Shown: positions 37,161 to 46,379 of the stretch, piece by piece
Numbering within the stretch: the first letter of the stretch is position 1
Layout: every line of letters begins with the position of its first letter
Assembly: GCA_943789365.1 (NCBI GenBank)
Contig: CALSTV010000001.1
Location: forward strand, 1,612,001-1,676,000
From: an uncultured Flavobacteriaceae bacterium
GTDB lineage: Bacteria; Bacteroidota; Bacteroidia; Flavobacteriales; Flavobacteriaceae
Direction: 5' to 3'
Length of the DNA stretch: 64,000 nt
Made by a program: the position numbers and the translations under genes
The notes under the pieces: generated by a model
Seen by the model: the letters and a program-made list of their open reading frames with translations, nothing else
What the model was told of the DNA's origin: nothing
The model's database searches: none

Positions 37161-37195
37161 TTTACCTTCGTAAAGACAAAGAGTGTAAAATTTAC
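37161..37195. promoter_or_regulatory. Palindromic operator/promoter region of the Fic gene
   Basis: Two inverted repeats in tandem: TTTAC-CTTC-GTAAA (37161-37174) and GTAAAATTTAC (37185-37195). A third TTTACCTTC stands at 37121. The TACCTTCG within the first resembles a -7 box. The ATG at 37207 is 12 bp beyond, so binding here would block transcription or initiation; the Fic protein's own winged-helix C-terminus is the likely binder. Confidence 0.5.
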
Positions 37196-37206
37196 CCTTG
37201 TTCAAA

Positions 37207-38289
37207 ATGAGTGATTTTAAGAAAGACATCCCGTATAATGATTTACCATTATTGCCTCCAAAAAGCAATCTGGAAACAACAAACATCTTGCGAAAAACCA
37301 TAACTGCTAGTAGAGCATTAGCAAATCTAAACGGTGCAATAATAAACCTTCCAAACCCTCAATTATTTCTTGACACAATTCATTTACAAGAAGCAAAAGC
37401 TAGCTCTGAAATTGAAAATATTGTTACCACTAATGATGAACTTTACAAATCCGCTGTTGCAGACAAAAAGTTTGAAAACTCAGCTGCTAAAGAAGTAATA
37501 AGTTACAAAAATGCTTTGTGGCACGGGTTAAAGCAATTAGAGTCAAGACCGTTTATAACAACAAATCTCTGCATTGATATAATGCAACGAATTAAAGATA
37601 ACACATCAAGTGTTAGAACTACTCCAGGAACCACTCTTTCTAATACAAATGGAGACGTTATTTATACACCTCCATCAGGAGAAGATGTCATTCGTGAAAA
37701 ATTATCCAATTTTGAAAAATTTATAAATGAAGATGATTCACTTGATCCATTAATTAAAATGGCGTTGATGCATTATCAATTTGAGGCAATACACCCGTTT
37801 TCTGATGGAAATGGTAGGACAGGACGAATTTTACTCTTGCTCTACCTTAAAATGGAAAAACTATTAGATGTTCCTGCAATTTATTTGAGCGAATACATTA
37901 TTCAAAACAAATCAGAATACTATAAAAGATTAAGATTCGTAACTGAAAAAGAAGATTGGGAAAGTTGGATTGTTTACATGTTAGACATGATTGAAAGTAC
38001 TGCTCAAAAAGGGTTAATTCGATTAAAAGAAATAATCGAATTAATGCATAAAATGTCAGAAGAAATAAGAAAGGAACTTCCTAAGATTTACACAAAAGGT
38101 TTAATAGAAATAATTTTTAAACTTCCATACACTAAAAGACAAAATTTAATAGATGAAGGATTTGGAACACCAAAAACTGTAGGGAATTATTTAATCGCAC
38201 TTGAAGACAAGGGATTTCTTACATCTGTGAAGGTTGGAAAAGAAAAACTATATCTCAATCATAGACTAATGGAAATACTCGAAAAATAA
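37207..38289 (+). CDS. Fic family protein (AMPylator-type) with C-terminal winged helix
   Basis: 360 residues from the ATG at 37207. N-terminal Fic_N region with an inhibitory-helix motif matching [S/T]xxxE[G/N] at S66-N71 (SSEIEN), which in class II Fic proteins blocks ATP gamma-phosphate. The catalytic motif HPFSDGNGRTGR spans H196-R207. A C-terminal winged helix lies about 285-350 (YTKRQNLIDEGFGTPKTVGN). The family transfers AMP from ATP to target hydroxyls; the target is unknown. No antitoxin gene is adjacent, consistent with intramolecular inhibition and autoregulation through the upstream palindromes. Confidence 0.94.
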   Translation: MSDFKKDIPYNDLPLLPPKSNLETTNILRKTITASRALANLNGAIINLPNPQLFLDTIHLQEAKASSEIENIVTTNDELYKSAVADKKFENSAAKEVISYKNALWHGLKQLESRPFITTNLCIDIMQRIKDNTSSVRTTPGTTLSNTNGDVIYTPPSGEDVIREKLSNFEKFINEDDSLDPLIKMALMHYQFEAIHPFSDGNGRTGRILLLLYLKMEKLLDVPAIYLSEYIIQNKSEYYKRLRFVTEKEDWESWIVYMLDMIESTAQKGLIRLKEIIELMHKMSEEIRKELPKIYTKGLIEIIFKLPYTKRQNLIDEGFGTPKTVGNYLIALEDKGFLTSVKVGKEKLYLNHRLMEILEK

Positions 38290-38660
38290 TAAAACACGAA
38301 AACACAACAAAATGTATAGTGCATTGCACCCTACGGGATAGCTACGACCCCCGCTGGTGCTCGAATCCTTTCGCGTTCCTTTAGTACTAGAATAACGTCG
38401 TTTATTCTCTAGTCTTGCTTGTTGAAAAACAACCCCTCGATTTCCATGATAAAAATAACCGTCGTGCAACAGGTACACGACCTATAATAAATTGCAATCG
38501 TTATTCGCTTCAAATAATTATTCCTAAATTACAATCCAATAAAGCCATAAAACTCGTGTGAAGCAATTTTAAAACCTTCTGGTAGTTTTAAAATCGGTAA
38601 CCGAAACTTTTTATCATCGTAACCGTTAGAAGCAATAGACTTATTTGCAACGAAAAATCT
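38290..38660. other. 371-bp intergenic region without a gene
   Basis: No convincing ORF. 38320-38480 is clearly GC-richer than its surroundings (GCACCCTACGGGATAGCTAC, CCCGCTGGTGCTCGAATC), with a weak resemblance to 43110-43150 downstream. It may be the remains of a mobile or repeated element. The last 80 bp before the lipoprotein gene are AT-rich and probably hold its promoter. Confidence 0.4.
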
Positions 38661-39455
38661 ATGAAAGGAAAAGCACTTATACTCATAATAACGATCCTCC
38701 ATTTAGGAAGTTGCAAAAATTATAATGAACAAATTGTCTCCGTAGGTTATTATATCAAAGAATTAGACGCAAAACCTATCCTTTATAACTTCATTAATAA
38801 TACTGATACTATTAGAATATTCACGAATTCATCCGAAATAAAAGTCACCCCAGAAATGATTGAATCGATTGACGTCATTAAAGATCGCAAAGCGAATAAA
38901 AACTACAATGGCTTTGAAAATTACGGAGTCATCTCAATGACTATTAAAAATGAATTTTGGCAAAAATTTCTTCAGGATAAAGAACACATCCCTACTATGA
39001 AATTAAATGAGGCGCTTATTAAGGATACAATATATCTTAGTGAAAAACACAAGCATGTTTCTTTCAAGGCAAACAATTTAATTGTTAGAGATAAAAATAG
39101 GCTTTACAAACAAACCAATATTGGGTTTTTAAACAAAGCAAACAAACCCACTTCCGTTCGAGATGTTATTAAAATTGACAAGGAAAAATTAAAGTCAATG
39201 GCAGCGTCCAACCTTAAAATCCACCCACACCAAAAGCCAATTTATAAATTGGTTTATGATGTTGACTCAAATAAAATTATTTGGGTAATTAATGCTACTA
39301 AAACAATGCGTGACGGTCAATTAAATCGGTATGGAGGCAAGGCATTCACAAATAACAAAGGTCTTAACACCGTTGAAACCATTGAAATTGACGCTATCGA
39401 CGGAGCGGTTTTAAAAAATGTAATTAATGAAGATGTAGAAATTCGCATTCGATAA
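38661..39455 (+). CDS. Lipoprotein with TonB-plug-like motif, function unknown
   Basis: 264 residues. Lipobox LGSC with C18. Residues about 70-95 (IESIDVIKDRKANKNYNGFE, then NYGVISMTIK) closely resemble the plug-domain signature of TonB-dependent receptors (IESI.VLK...A...YG..A..GVI.I.TK), but no barrel follows. The C-terminal third (VINATKTMRDGQ, EIDAIDGAVL) resembles a PepSY-like strand-helix end. It may sit in the envelope and interact with a TonB-dependent receptor (inference). Monocistronic. Confidence 0.65.
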   Translation: MKGKALILIITILHLGSCKNYNEQIVSVGYYIKELDAKPILYNFINNTDTIRIFTNSSEIKVTPEMIESIDVIKDRKANKNYNGFENYGVISMTIKNEFWQKFLQDKEHIPTMKLNEALIKDTIYLSEKHKHVSFKANNLIVRDKNRLYKQTNIGFLNKANKPTSVRDVIKIDKEKLKSMAASNLKIHPHQKPIYKLVYDVDSNKIIWVINATKTMRDGQLNRYGGKAFTNNKGLNTVETIEIDAIDGAVLKNVINEDVEIRIR

Positions 39456-39551
39456 AATCATAGGCAATAAGGGTCAAAATTACTAGTCTAAAATACGACT
39501 TTGTAAAACTAAAAACTTGAAAACCAAAAACGACAACTTACCATAACAGGA

Positions 39552-40748
39552 ATGCAGCAGTCAAAAATTATTCTTCCAATAATTATCATTTCCCAATTCT
39601 TCTGTACCTCTCTTTGGTTTGCGGGTAATGGGGTTGTGACCGACCTTATTTTAAATTTCAATCTACAAGGATCAGCATTGGCGCATTTGACCTCCGCCGT
39701 ACAATTTGGGTTTATCATTGGCACCTTGTGTTTCGCCGTTTTCTCCATTGCAGATCTGTTTTCACCTTCAAAAGTATTTTTTGTCTGTGCATGCATTGGT
39801 GCTGCCTTTAATTTAGGTGTCCTCTATGATGAGAACAGTTTGAGTTCCTTACTGCTACTTCGGTTCTTCACCGGTTTTTTTCTAGCCGGTATTTATCCGG
39901 TTGGCATGAAAATAGCAGTAGATCATTTTGAAAAAGGACTTGGAAAGTCACTTAGTTTCTTGGTGGGTGCTTTGGTACTTGGAACCGCTTTACCACACTT
40001 TCTTAAAAATACAACAGCTGCTTTCTCTTGGAAATTTGTATTGCTATCCACCTCAACACTTGCTTGTATAGGAGGGTTTTTAATTTTACTATTTGTTCCA
40101 GATGGTCCATTTAGAAAGCCTGGAAAGAAGGTTAATATAGTCGCTTTTTCACAGGTATTTAAAAATCGTGAATTCCGATTGTCCGCTTTTGGCTACTTTG
40201 GTCATATGTGGGAATTGTATGCATTTTGGGCATTTACACCTGTGATTCTTACCAGTTTTGTAGAGAAACACCCCCAATCTCATTTAAATGTTTCGCTTTG
40301 GTCGTTTGCCATCATTGGAGTGGGTAGTATTTCTTGTGTCATAGGAGGTTATTTAGCGCAACGTTGGGGAACAAAACAAACTGCCTTTGCATCGCTGCTT
40401 TTTTCGTGTATTTGCTGTCTCATTTCCCCATTGGTTTTTACAACAAATAGTGAAGTTTTTTTCTTATCTTTTCTACTTATTTGGGGAATGTTGGTTATTG
40501 CCGACTCTCCCCTTTTTTCAACAATGATAGCGAAAAATGCACCAGATACAATTAAAGGAACCGCGCTAACTATTGTGAATTGTATTGGATATGCAATTAC
40601 AATCGTCAGTATTCAAACTATAAACGAACTTCAATCGTTAACCGATTCAAATGCTGTTTATAGTATTTTAGCGATAGGCCCATTACTAGGTCTAGTGGCA
40701 TTGCGGTTAAAAAACAAAAATTCCACAACAGGACCTAAACAACATTAA
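39552..40748 (+). CDS. Major facilitator superfamily (MFS) transporter
   Basis: 398 residues, 12 predicted TM helices in two six-helix halves with a central loop near residues 180-200 (FRKPGKKVN). The N-terminus IIISQFFCTSLWFAGNGVV and the LLLRFFTGFFLAGIYPVGMK helix fit the CynX/NNP-like MFS branch. Substrate unknown. It is followed 19 bp later by a Crp/Fnr regulator gene in the same direction, which may control it. Confidence 0.92.
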   Translation: MQQSKIILPIIIISQFFCTSLWFAGNGVVTDLILNFNLQGSALAHLTSAVQFGFIIGTLCFAVFSIADLFSPSKVFFVCACIGAAFNLGVLYDENSLSSLLLLRFFTGFFLAGIYPVGMKIAVDHFEKGLGKSLSFLVGALVLGTALPHFLKNTTAAFSWKFVLLSTSTLACIGGFLILLFVPDGPFRKPGKKVNIVAFSQVFKNREFRLSAFGYFGHMWELYAFWAFTPVILTSFVEKHPQSHLNVSLWSFAIIGVGSISCVIGGYLAQRWGTKQTAFASLLFSCICCLISPLVFTTNSEVFFLSFLLIWGMLVIADSPLFSTMIAKNAPDTIKGTALTIVNCIGYAITIVSIQTINELQSLTDSNAVYSILAIGPLLGLVALRLKNKNSTTGPKQH

Positions 40749-40767
40749 AACTGAGTTTAGCCATACG

Positions 40768-41367
40768 TTGGAATTAATTAAATACATACTATTGCAGGAC
40801 TTAATCAATAAAATAAAAGGAACCATTTCACTCTCTCCGGAAGCGGAGCAATACATCTATACTATTGCCAAAGAAAAAGTGGTTTCTAAAGACGAAATAC
40901 TCATCTTTCAAGGGCAATCGGTTACCAAAACATATTATGTAACACAAGGCTGTCTTCGTTCCTTCTGTATCGATAAAGATGGCAAAGAACACACTTTACA
41001 GTTTGCAATTAAAGATTGGTGGATAAGTGATTTTATGGCCGTCTACAGCAATGAACGCGCTTCACTTACGGTGCAATGTATCACGGATGCCACCGTCGTC
41101 GAATTCGACACCAAAAAGTTAAATGAGATCTACAGCCAGTTTCCAGAATTTGAAGTGTTCCAAAGGAAAAACCTGGAACGCCATGTCGTAAGTCTGCATA
41201 AAAGAATTTTAAACCAATTGAGAATGACCGCCTTAGAAAGGTATCATTTATTTCTTACACAATATCCAGACATTGAACAGCATACACCCAACTATCACAT
41301 TGCTTCTTATTTAGGAATCACACAACAAAGTTTGAGTCGTGTGCGTGCTGAGAATGCTAAGAAATAG
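40768..41367 (+). CDS. Crp/Fnr family transcriptional regulator
   Basis: 199 residues from a TTG at 40768, the earliest plausible start; no nearby ATG exists. Cyclic-nucleotide-binding-type beta barrel at about 20-130 (SKDEILIFQGQSVTKTYYVT, GCLRSFCI) and a C-terminal HTH with ITQQSLSRVRAENAK. The cAMP-binding Arg-Ser signature is not evident, as in many Bacteroidota members of this family, so the ligand is unknown. It lies between the MFS gene and hchA. Confidence 0.88.
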   Translation: MELIKYILLQDLINKIKGTISLSPEAEQYIYTIAKEKVVSKDEILIFQGQSVTKTYYVTQGCLRSFCIDKDGKEHTLQFAIKDWWISDFMAVYSNERASLTVQCITDATVVEFDTKKLNEIYSQFPEFEVFQRKNLERHVVSLHKRILNQLRMTALERYHLFLTQYPDIEQHTPNYHIASYLGITQQSLSRVRAENAKK

Positions 41368-41408
41368 ATTTATTACCATAGGGTAATTTTTATGCAACAG
41401 TCAAATAT

Positions 41409-41416
41409 TACCTTTG
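41409..41416 (+). promoter_or_regulatory. -7 box (TACCTTTG) for hchA
   Basis: Exact TAnnTTTG match 27 bp before the ATG at 41443. It lies inside a possible upstream in-frame extension (ATG at 41392), arguing that 41443 is the true start. Confidence 0.5.
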
Positions 41417-41442
41417 TCTTGAATCCTAAAAATAAGATAGTT

Positions 41443-42297
41443 ATGTTAAAAAAAATATTGGGTTTTGCGCCTAAATTAGAATCAGATGGGTCTTACAGTC
41501 CTTCTAAGATGGCACTAAAAATGAGCGTCCCTTCCAAAACAGATTATGAACCTATTCCGTATCAAAAGTATACAGGAAAAAAAGCTAAGATTCTGGTAAT
41601 TTGCACGGAGGAGAAGAATCTGAAAATGAAAAACGGCAAGTTATTCTCCACTGGAAATCACCCTGTTGAAACCTTGTTACCCATGCTACATCTAAAAAAT
41701 GCGGGCTTCGAATTTGAGATAGCTACGCCAACAGGAAAACCTGCAATTTTTGAAATGTGGGCCTTCCCTGAAAAAGATGATGAGGTCAGTTCAATTTACA
41801 ACGAACTTACATCAAAATTTGAGAAACCTATGAACCTTTCTGATTTTATCGAGAAATCTTTCGACCAAACAGATGCCTACGCAGCGGTTTTTATTCCGGG
41901 GGGTCATGGCGCAATGATTGGAATTCCTGAAGATAATAACGTCGCAAAAATCTTAAAATGGGCACATGAAAATGATTTGTTCACGGTTAGTCTTTGTCAT
42001 GGACCAGGAGCCTTTTTATCCACCACTTTAGAAAATCAAGAATTTATATACAAAGGATATAATATGGCGGTATTCCCGGATTCTGTAGATAATAAAACAC
42101 CTATGTTTGGCTACTTACCCGGTAAAATGCCTTATGGATTGAGTGAAAACCTAAAAGCTCTAGGAGCAAATTTAATGAATACTAAAATGGACAAAACGGT
42201 GTGTTTAGATAGAAAACTAATAACAGGATCGAGTCCATTGGCATCCAACGAACTTGGAAAACTAGCCGCAAATACATTATTAAAACAAGTAAACTAA
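41443..42297 (+). CDS. hchA: Hsp31-type chaperone / glyoxalase III (DJ-1/PfpI superfamily)
   Basis: 284 residues from the ATG at 41443. HchA signatures: the long N-terminal cap (KLESDGSYSPSKMALKMSVP), TGNHPVETLLPMLHLKNAGF, IPGGHGAMIGIPED, and the nucleophile elbow SLCHGPGAFL with catalytic C185 in this numbering. The family converts methylglyoxal to lactate without glutathione and acts as a stress chaperone. The position after a Crp/Fnr regulator and before a nitroreductase suggests an electrophile or oxidative-stress unit. The nitroreductase gene starts 6 bp after the stop. Confidence 0.93.
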   Translation: MLKKILGFAPKLESDGSYSPSKMALKMSVPSKTDYEPIPYQKYTGKKAKILVICTEEKNLKMKNGKLFSTGNHPVETLLPMLHLKNAGFEFEIATPTGKPAIFEMWAFPEKDDEVSSIYNELTSKFEKPMNLSDFIEKSFDQTDAYAAVFIPGGHGAMIGIPEDNNVAKILKWAHENDLFTVSLCHGPGAFLSTTLENQEFIYKGYNMAVFPDSVDNKTPMFGYLPGKMPYGLSENLKALGANLMNTKMDKTVCLDRKLITGSSPLASNELGKLAANTLLKQVN

Positions 42298-42303
42298 AGC
42301 GAT

Positions 42304-42933
42304 ATGAATTTAATAGAAAATTTAAAATGGCGTTATGCTACAAAAGCATATGATGCAAGCAAAAAAGTGAATGAAAACGATATGAACTTCATCAAAGAAG
42401 CGATTCAATTGGCGGCTACTTCATATGGACTTCAACTTTTTAAAGTATTGGATGTTGCAGACCCTGCCATTCGTGAAAAATTAAAACCTGCTTCATGGGG
42501 ACAATCTCAAATTACAGACGCTTCACACCTCCTTGTATTCTGTAATTATGCCGATGTAAAGGATGAACATATTGATGCATATGTACAACTAAAAGCAGAT
42601 ACAGAGGGTATGGATACCGCATCTTTTCAAGCATATGGGGACTTTATGAAATCTACCATACACAAATCTCCGGTAGCACATAAGCAAACCTGGACAGCAA
42701 AACAAACCTATATTGCCTTAGGAAATGCCTTAGCTGCCTGTGCAGAACTTAAAATTGACAGCACACCCATGGAAGGTTTTGACGCTGCCGCATACAGTGA
42801 AATTCTTGGCTTAGAAGAAAAAGGATTACAGGCTTCTGTAGTATTAACCGTTGGTTATCGAAGTACGGAAGATGCTACCCAACACGCTAAAAAAGTAAGA
42901 AAGAGTTTGGACAAGCTCTTTGAAACTATCTAA
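42304..42933 (+). CDS. NAD(P)H-dependent nitroreductase (NfsB-like FMN oxidoreductase)
   Basis: 209 residues, nitroreductase fold: LKWRYATKAYDASKKV at the N-terminus (FMN phosphate-contacting Arg/Lys), AATSYGLQLFKVLDV, SHLLVFCNYADV and the helix KQTYIALGNALAACAELKID. It reduces nitro compounds, quinones or other electrophiles with NAD(P)H. Co-directional with hchA, 6 bp apart, and closed by a terminator. Confidence 0.93.
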   Translation: MNLIENLKWRYATKAYDASKKVNENDMNFIKEAIQLAATSYGLQLFKVLDVADPAIREKLKPASWGQSQITDASHLLVFCNYADVKDEHIDAYVQLKADTEGMDTASFQAYGDFMKSTIHKSPVAHKQTWTAKQTYIALGNALAACAELKIDSTPMEGFDAAAYSEILGLEEKGLQASVVLTVGYRSTEDATQHAKKVRKSLDKLFETI

Positions 42934-42982
42934 TTTATTGATTTTTGTAGCTGAGAAATCAACTATAAAAATGTATACCCAT

Positions 42983-43020
42983 AACGGTTTGAGTGCACTA
43001 CTTGAACCGTTTTCTTTTTT
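42983..43020 (+). terminator. Terminator after hchA-nitroreductase
   Basis: AACGGTT (42983-42989) pairs with AACCGTT, with an inner AGT/ACT pairing, then a T-rich tail. The rest of the 310-bp gap to der (42934-43243) holds a CAATTCAACAGTTCAACG-type short tandem repeat at 43199-43235 and a GC-richer stretch at 43064-43150; the ORF across it is not convincing. Confidence 0.7.
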
Positions 43021-43243
43021 AGATGAATTATGATGTCTTCAACAGAATCATATGACAGTATCAATACGAATTGCCCAAAACATTGAGGTTCCCTTTTGGC
43101 ACCGCTACTGTGCGAATCCCTTCGTGTTGTTCGTTGAATACATGGATAGTTTTGAAGGAAATGACAAACCCCGAAAACCTAAACCCCCTTTTAAAAATGC
43201 AATTCAACAGTTCAACGATTCAACAGTTCAACAACAAAAAACA

Positions 43244-44566
43244 CTATTTCTGTCTAAAATAAATCGTAATAGGCACCCCTCTAAAATCGTAGATTTCTCG
43301 TAGTTTATTCTCTAAATACCTACGATACGGATCGCGTACATATTGCGGGAGGTTTGCAAAAAACGCAAATTGCGGTGTATGTGTTGGCAATTGCATGCAG
43401 TATTTAATTTTTACAAACTTTCCTTTGATGGCTGGTGGGCCATATTGTTGAATTACCTCTAGCATGGTTTCGTTAAACTTACTGGTAGCAATTCTACGTT
43501 TTTTATTTTCGTAAACTTCTACAGCGGTTTCTATTGCCTTAAGCAATCGCTGTTTCGTCACAGTAGAAGTAAAGATAATCGGTACATCAGTAAACGGCTC
43601 TATTTGCTTTCTTACATAAGCCTCAAATTCTTTCATGGTATTGGTTTCCTTGTCTACCAAATCCCATTTGTTGACCAAAACCACAATTCCTTTTCGGTTC
43701 TTTTCTGCCAACCAAAAGATATTCTGGTCTTGTGATTCAAATCCACGAGTAGCATCGATCATTAAAATGGCAACGTCACAATGTTCAATGGCACGTACGG
43801 CACGCATCACTGAATAGAATTCCAAATCTTCAGACACCTTCGATTTCTTACGAATTCCGGCAGTGTCTACCAAATTGAATTTAAATCCAAAACGTGTATA
43901 TTCTGTATCAATGGCATCACGTGTTGTGCCAGCAACATCGGTAACTATATTTCTCTCTTTGCCTATAAGGGCATTGATAAAGGATGACTTTCCTGCATTT
44001 GGTCGACCTACAACTGCAAAACGCGGCAAGTCATCTTCTTTATTTTCTTCATCCTCTTCAAAAACTTCGGGTAACGGCATGTCTTCCACCAAGGCATCCA
44101 ATAATTCACCTGTTCCAGAACCATTGATAGATGATATGGTATGGTAATCTCCCAACCCTAAATTATAAAACTCAACGGCATCGGCAGCACGCATGGCGTT
44201 GTCGACCTTATTTACCGCAAGAAACAGGGGTTTTTTCGACTTTCGCAAAAGCTTTGCTACGGTCGTATCCATAGGCGTAATACCGTCGGTTACATCAACT
44301 ACAAACACAATAACATCACATTCTTCCAAAGCCAAGGCAACTTGCTTTCTAATTTCTCCTTCAAAAGCATCGTCTGAACCTACTACATAACCACCGGTAT
44401 CTATCAATGAAAACTCCTTTCCATTCCAATCACTCTTTCCATAATGTCTGTCACGAGTTACCCCACTTACAGAATCTACAATGGCTTCTCTACGCTGAAC
44501 GAGTCTATTGAAAAGGGTAGATTTTCCTACGTTTGGTCTTCCTACAATGGCTACGATTGAATTCAT
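43244..44566 (-). CDS. der: Ribosome biogenesis GTPase Der (EngA)
   Basis: 440 residues from the ATG at 44566. Two tandem GTPase domains: [12 protein letters not shown] (about 9-20) with DTGG and NKVD, then [14 protein letters not shown] (about 185) with DTAG and NKWD; a C-terminal KH-like domain includes [20 protein letters not shown] and ends in PITIYFRQK. It acts in 50S subunit assembly. An upstream in-frame ATG at 44584 overlaps the -7 box and is rejected. Confidence 0.97.
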   Translation of the reverse strand: MNSIVAIVGRPNVGKSTLFNRLVQRREAIVDSVSGVTRDRHYGKSDWNGKEFSLIDTGGYVVGSDDAFEGEIRKQVALALEECDVIVFVVDVTDGITPMDTTVAKLLRKSKKPLFLAVNKVDNAMRAADAVEFYNLGLGDYHTISSINGSGTGELLDALVEDMPLPEVFEEDEENKEDDLPRFAVVGRPNAGKSSFINALIGKERNIVTDVAGTTRDAIDTEYTRFGFKFNLVDTAGIRKKSKVSEDLEFYSVMRAVRAIEHCDVAILMIDATRGFESQDQNIFWLAEKNRKGIVVLVNKWDLVDKETNTMKEFEAYVRKQIEPFTDVPIIFTSTVTKQRLLKAIETAVEVYENKKRRIATSKFNETMLEVIQQYGPPAIKGKFVKIKYCMQLPTHTPQFAFFANLPQYVRDPYRRYLENKLREIYDFRGVPITIYFRQK

Positions 44567-44581
44567 GTCTTTAATTTTTTG

Positions 44582-44589
44582 CAAAAATA
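44582..44589 (-). promoter_or_regulatory. -7 box (TATTTTTG) for der
   Basis: Minus-strand TAnnTTTG match 16 bp before the ATG at 44566; it fixes the der start. Confidence 0.5.
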
Positions 44590-44666
44590 CACAATTTATA
44601 ATTGGAAAAGTCTGTTTACCGCACGCGATCTCTAAGCTGTATTTTTTTTACTATCTTGGAAATCAA

Positions 44667-45182
44667 ATGAACGCCCCCATGCAGGAACAACAAAACAATC
44701 CGATTTTCTTACGTCCCCGGTTTTATTTGGAACTGGAAGAAAAACAAGATGTATTGCTCAATAAATTTAAACAAGCAGTACAATCGGAAGCGTTCAAGTA
44801 TAAAAGTAAGATTGTCGACCATCATATCGTCATCGATTTTCCTGCCCATGAGAATCGTTATTGGTCACCTCAATTGCATTTAGAAATAGAGAAAAAAGAT
44901 AAAAATCACTCTATTGTAAGAGGTTTGTTTGGCCCAAAGCCAGAAGTTTGGACCTTGTTTATTGTTGTGCATTTTTGCGTAGCCATCACTTGTTTAGGTT
45001 TTGCCACGCTAGCTTATGTTCAATGGGTTTTAAAAACCGAAATGCTTGTTTCTTTAGTCATAGCCCTTTGCATGCCTTTTGTTTGGGTAGCGCTCTATAT
45101 TATAGGTCGCATAGGAAAAATAAAAGCGCAAACACAAACCAAGGAATTGCACGATTTTGTGACAGGTATTCTCACTGCTTAA
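44667..45182 (+). CDS. Small membrane protein between der and era, unknown function
   Basis: 171 residues from the ATG at 44667; the longer frame from 44508 overlaps der antisense and is unlikely. N-terminal soluble region about 1-90 with RFYLELEEKQDVLLNKFKQA and IVDHHIVIDFPAHENRYWSP, then two TM helices about 95-118 and 125-147 and a short basic tail. I cannot assign a family. It is convergent with era (6 bp apart) and divergent from der. Confidence 0.75.
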   Translation: MNAPMQEQQNNPIFLRPRFYLELEEKQDVLLNKFKQAVQSEAFKYKSKIVDHHIVIDFPAHENRYWSPQLHLEIEKKDKNHSIVRGLFGPKPEVWTLFIVVHFCVAITCLGFATLAYVQWVLKTEMLVSLVIALCMPFVWVALYIIGRIGKIKAQTQTKELHDFVTGILTA

Positions 45183-45188
45183 AACAAC

Positions 45189-46070
45189 TTATTCATTATA
45201 GCCAAATCGTCGCAACTGCTTCGCGTCATTTCTCCAGTTTTTATTGACTTTTACGTACAAGTCCAAAAATATTTTTTTACCGAAGAACTTTTCTAAATCT
45301 TTACGAGATTCCATCCCTACTCTTTTCAAAGCGGCACCTTTATGCCCAATAATTATTCCTTTTTGCGTCTCACGTTCCACCATGATAATCGCTCTTATCT
45401 TGATGATTTTTTCTTCTTCAAAAAACTCTTCTGTTTCAATTTCAACCGCATAGGGAATTTCCTTTTTGTAGTGCATGAGTATTTTTTCACGTATACACTC
45501 ATTTACAAAGAAACGCTCTGGTTTGTCTGTCAATTGATCTTTTGGATAAAAAGCGGGCGATTCTGGAAGAATTTCTACAATCTTATTCAATACTTCTGGT
45601 ACTCCAAAATTCTCCAAAGCAGAAATTAAGTATACATTGGCATTGGGTACTTTTTCTTGCCAGTACGCCAATTTTTCTTCTACTTCTTCTTGATTCGATT
45701 TGTCAATTTTATTGATCAATAATAAAACGGGAACTTTGGAATTCTTAATTTTTTCAAAGAATTTCTCATCTTTGAGTTCTTTCTCACCAATTTCCACCAT
45801 ATACACCAATACATCGGCATCTTCAAAAGCCGACTTTACAAAGTTCATCATTGACGCCTGTAAGTCATAGGCTGGTTTGATGATTCCTGGCGTATCTGAA
45901 AACATGATTTGAAAATCTTCTCCATTTACAATTCCCAAAATTCGGTGTCTTGTAGTTTGCGCTTTTGAAGTAATAATTGATAAACGCTCTCCTACCAAAG
46001 CATTCATCAATGTCGACTTTCCAACATTCGGATTCCCAATAATATTTACAAAACCAGCTTTGTGTGTCAT
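45189..46070 (-). CDS. era: GTPase Era
   Basis: 293 residues from the ATG at 46070. GTPase domain with [22 protein letters not shown] and NKID; C-terminal KH domain with GIIIGHKGAALKRVGMESRK and FLDLYVKVNKNWR. It binds 16S rRNA near its 3' end and is needed for 30S maturation. The upstream in-frame ATG at 46091 falls in the -7 box and is rejected. Confidence 0.97.
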   Translation of the reverse strand: MTHKAGFVNIIGNPNVGKSTLMNALVGERLSIITSKAQTTRHRILGIVNGEDFQIMFSDTPGIIKPAYDLQASMMNFVKSAFEDADVLVYMVEIGEKELKDEKFFEKIKNSKVPVLLLINKIDKSNQEEVEEKLAYWQEKVPNANVYLISALENFGVPEVLNKIVEILPESPAFYPKDQLTDKPERFFVNECIREKILMHYKKEIPYAVEIETEEFFEEEKIIKIRAIIMVERETQKGIIIGHKGAALKRVGMESRKDLEKFFGKKIFLDLYVKVNKNWRNDAKQLRRFGYNE

Positions 46071-46088
46071 GATGTTTATTTTATGCCG

Positions 46089-46096
46089 CAAAGGTA
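46089..46096 (-). promoter_or_regulatory. -7 box (TACCTTTG) for era
   Basis: Minus-strand TAnnTTTG match 19 bp before the ATG at 46070. Confidence 0.5.
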
Positions 46097-46213
46097 CTCG
46101 TTTTTTGATTGAGTTTGAAAGAAAGTTAAAGCTGCTTTCTAGGAAGTATTGCTTTTGCTAATGTTCTGTCTCAAAAAGGCTTAGGATTTTGTAGTAAAAA
46201 AAGAACTATTTTA

Positions 46214-46246
46214 TTTGGTGGTAACTGTTTATTTACTGTATCTTTG
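46214..46246 (+). promoter_or_regulatory. Promoter of initiator tRNA (TTTG-N21-TATCTTTG)
   Basis: -33 TTTG at 46214-46217 and -7 TATCTTTG at 46239-46246, spacing 21; the tRNA begins 11 bp later. Confidence 0.6.
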
Positions 46247-46256
46247 CAGCATATAT

Positions 46257-46329
<73 letters not shown>

Positions 46330-46337
46330 CTAATTAC

Positions 46338-46371
46338 AACCCTCCATTATTGATTTAATGGAGGGTTTTTT
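46338..46371 (+). terminator. Terminator after initiator tRNA (repeated in every unit)
   Basis: 12-bp stem AACCCTCCATTA / TAATGGAGGGTT with loop TTGATT and a T run. Copies recur at +387, +774 and +1161. Each GIY-YIG ATG lies only about 9 bp after the T run, so each ORF is transcriptionally insulated from the tRNA unless read-through occurs. Confidence 0.85.
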
Positions 46372-46379
46372 CTTTTGCT

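Noticed and set aside
43052-43303. 83-residue ORF between the nitroreductase and der
   Set aside because: It covers short tandem CAGTTCAACA repeats and runs into the der 3' end; the translation is low complexity in its second half and has no recognisable domain.
44508-44666. N-terminal extension of the membrane protein gene into der
   Set aside because: The extension is antisense to the der start and promoter; an ATG at 44667 gives a sensible protein.
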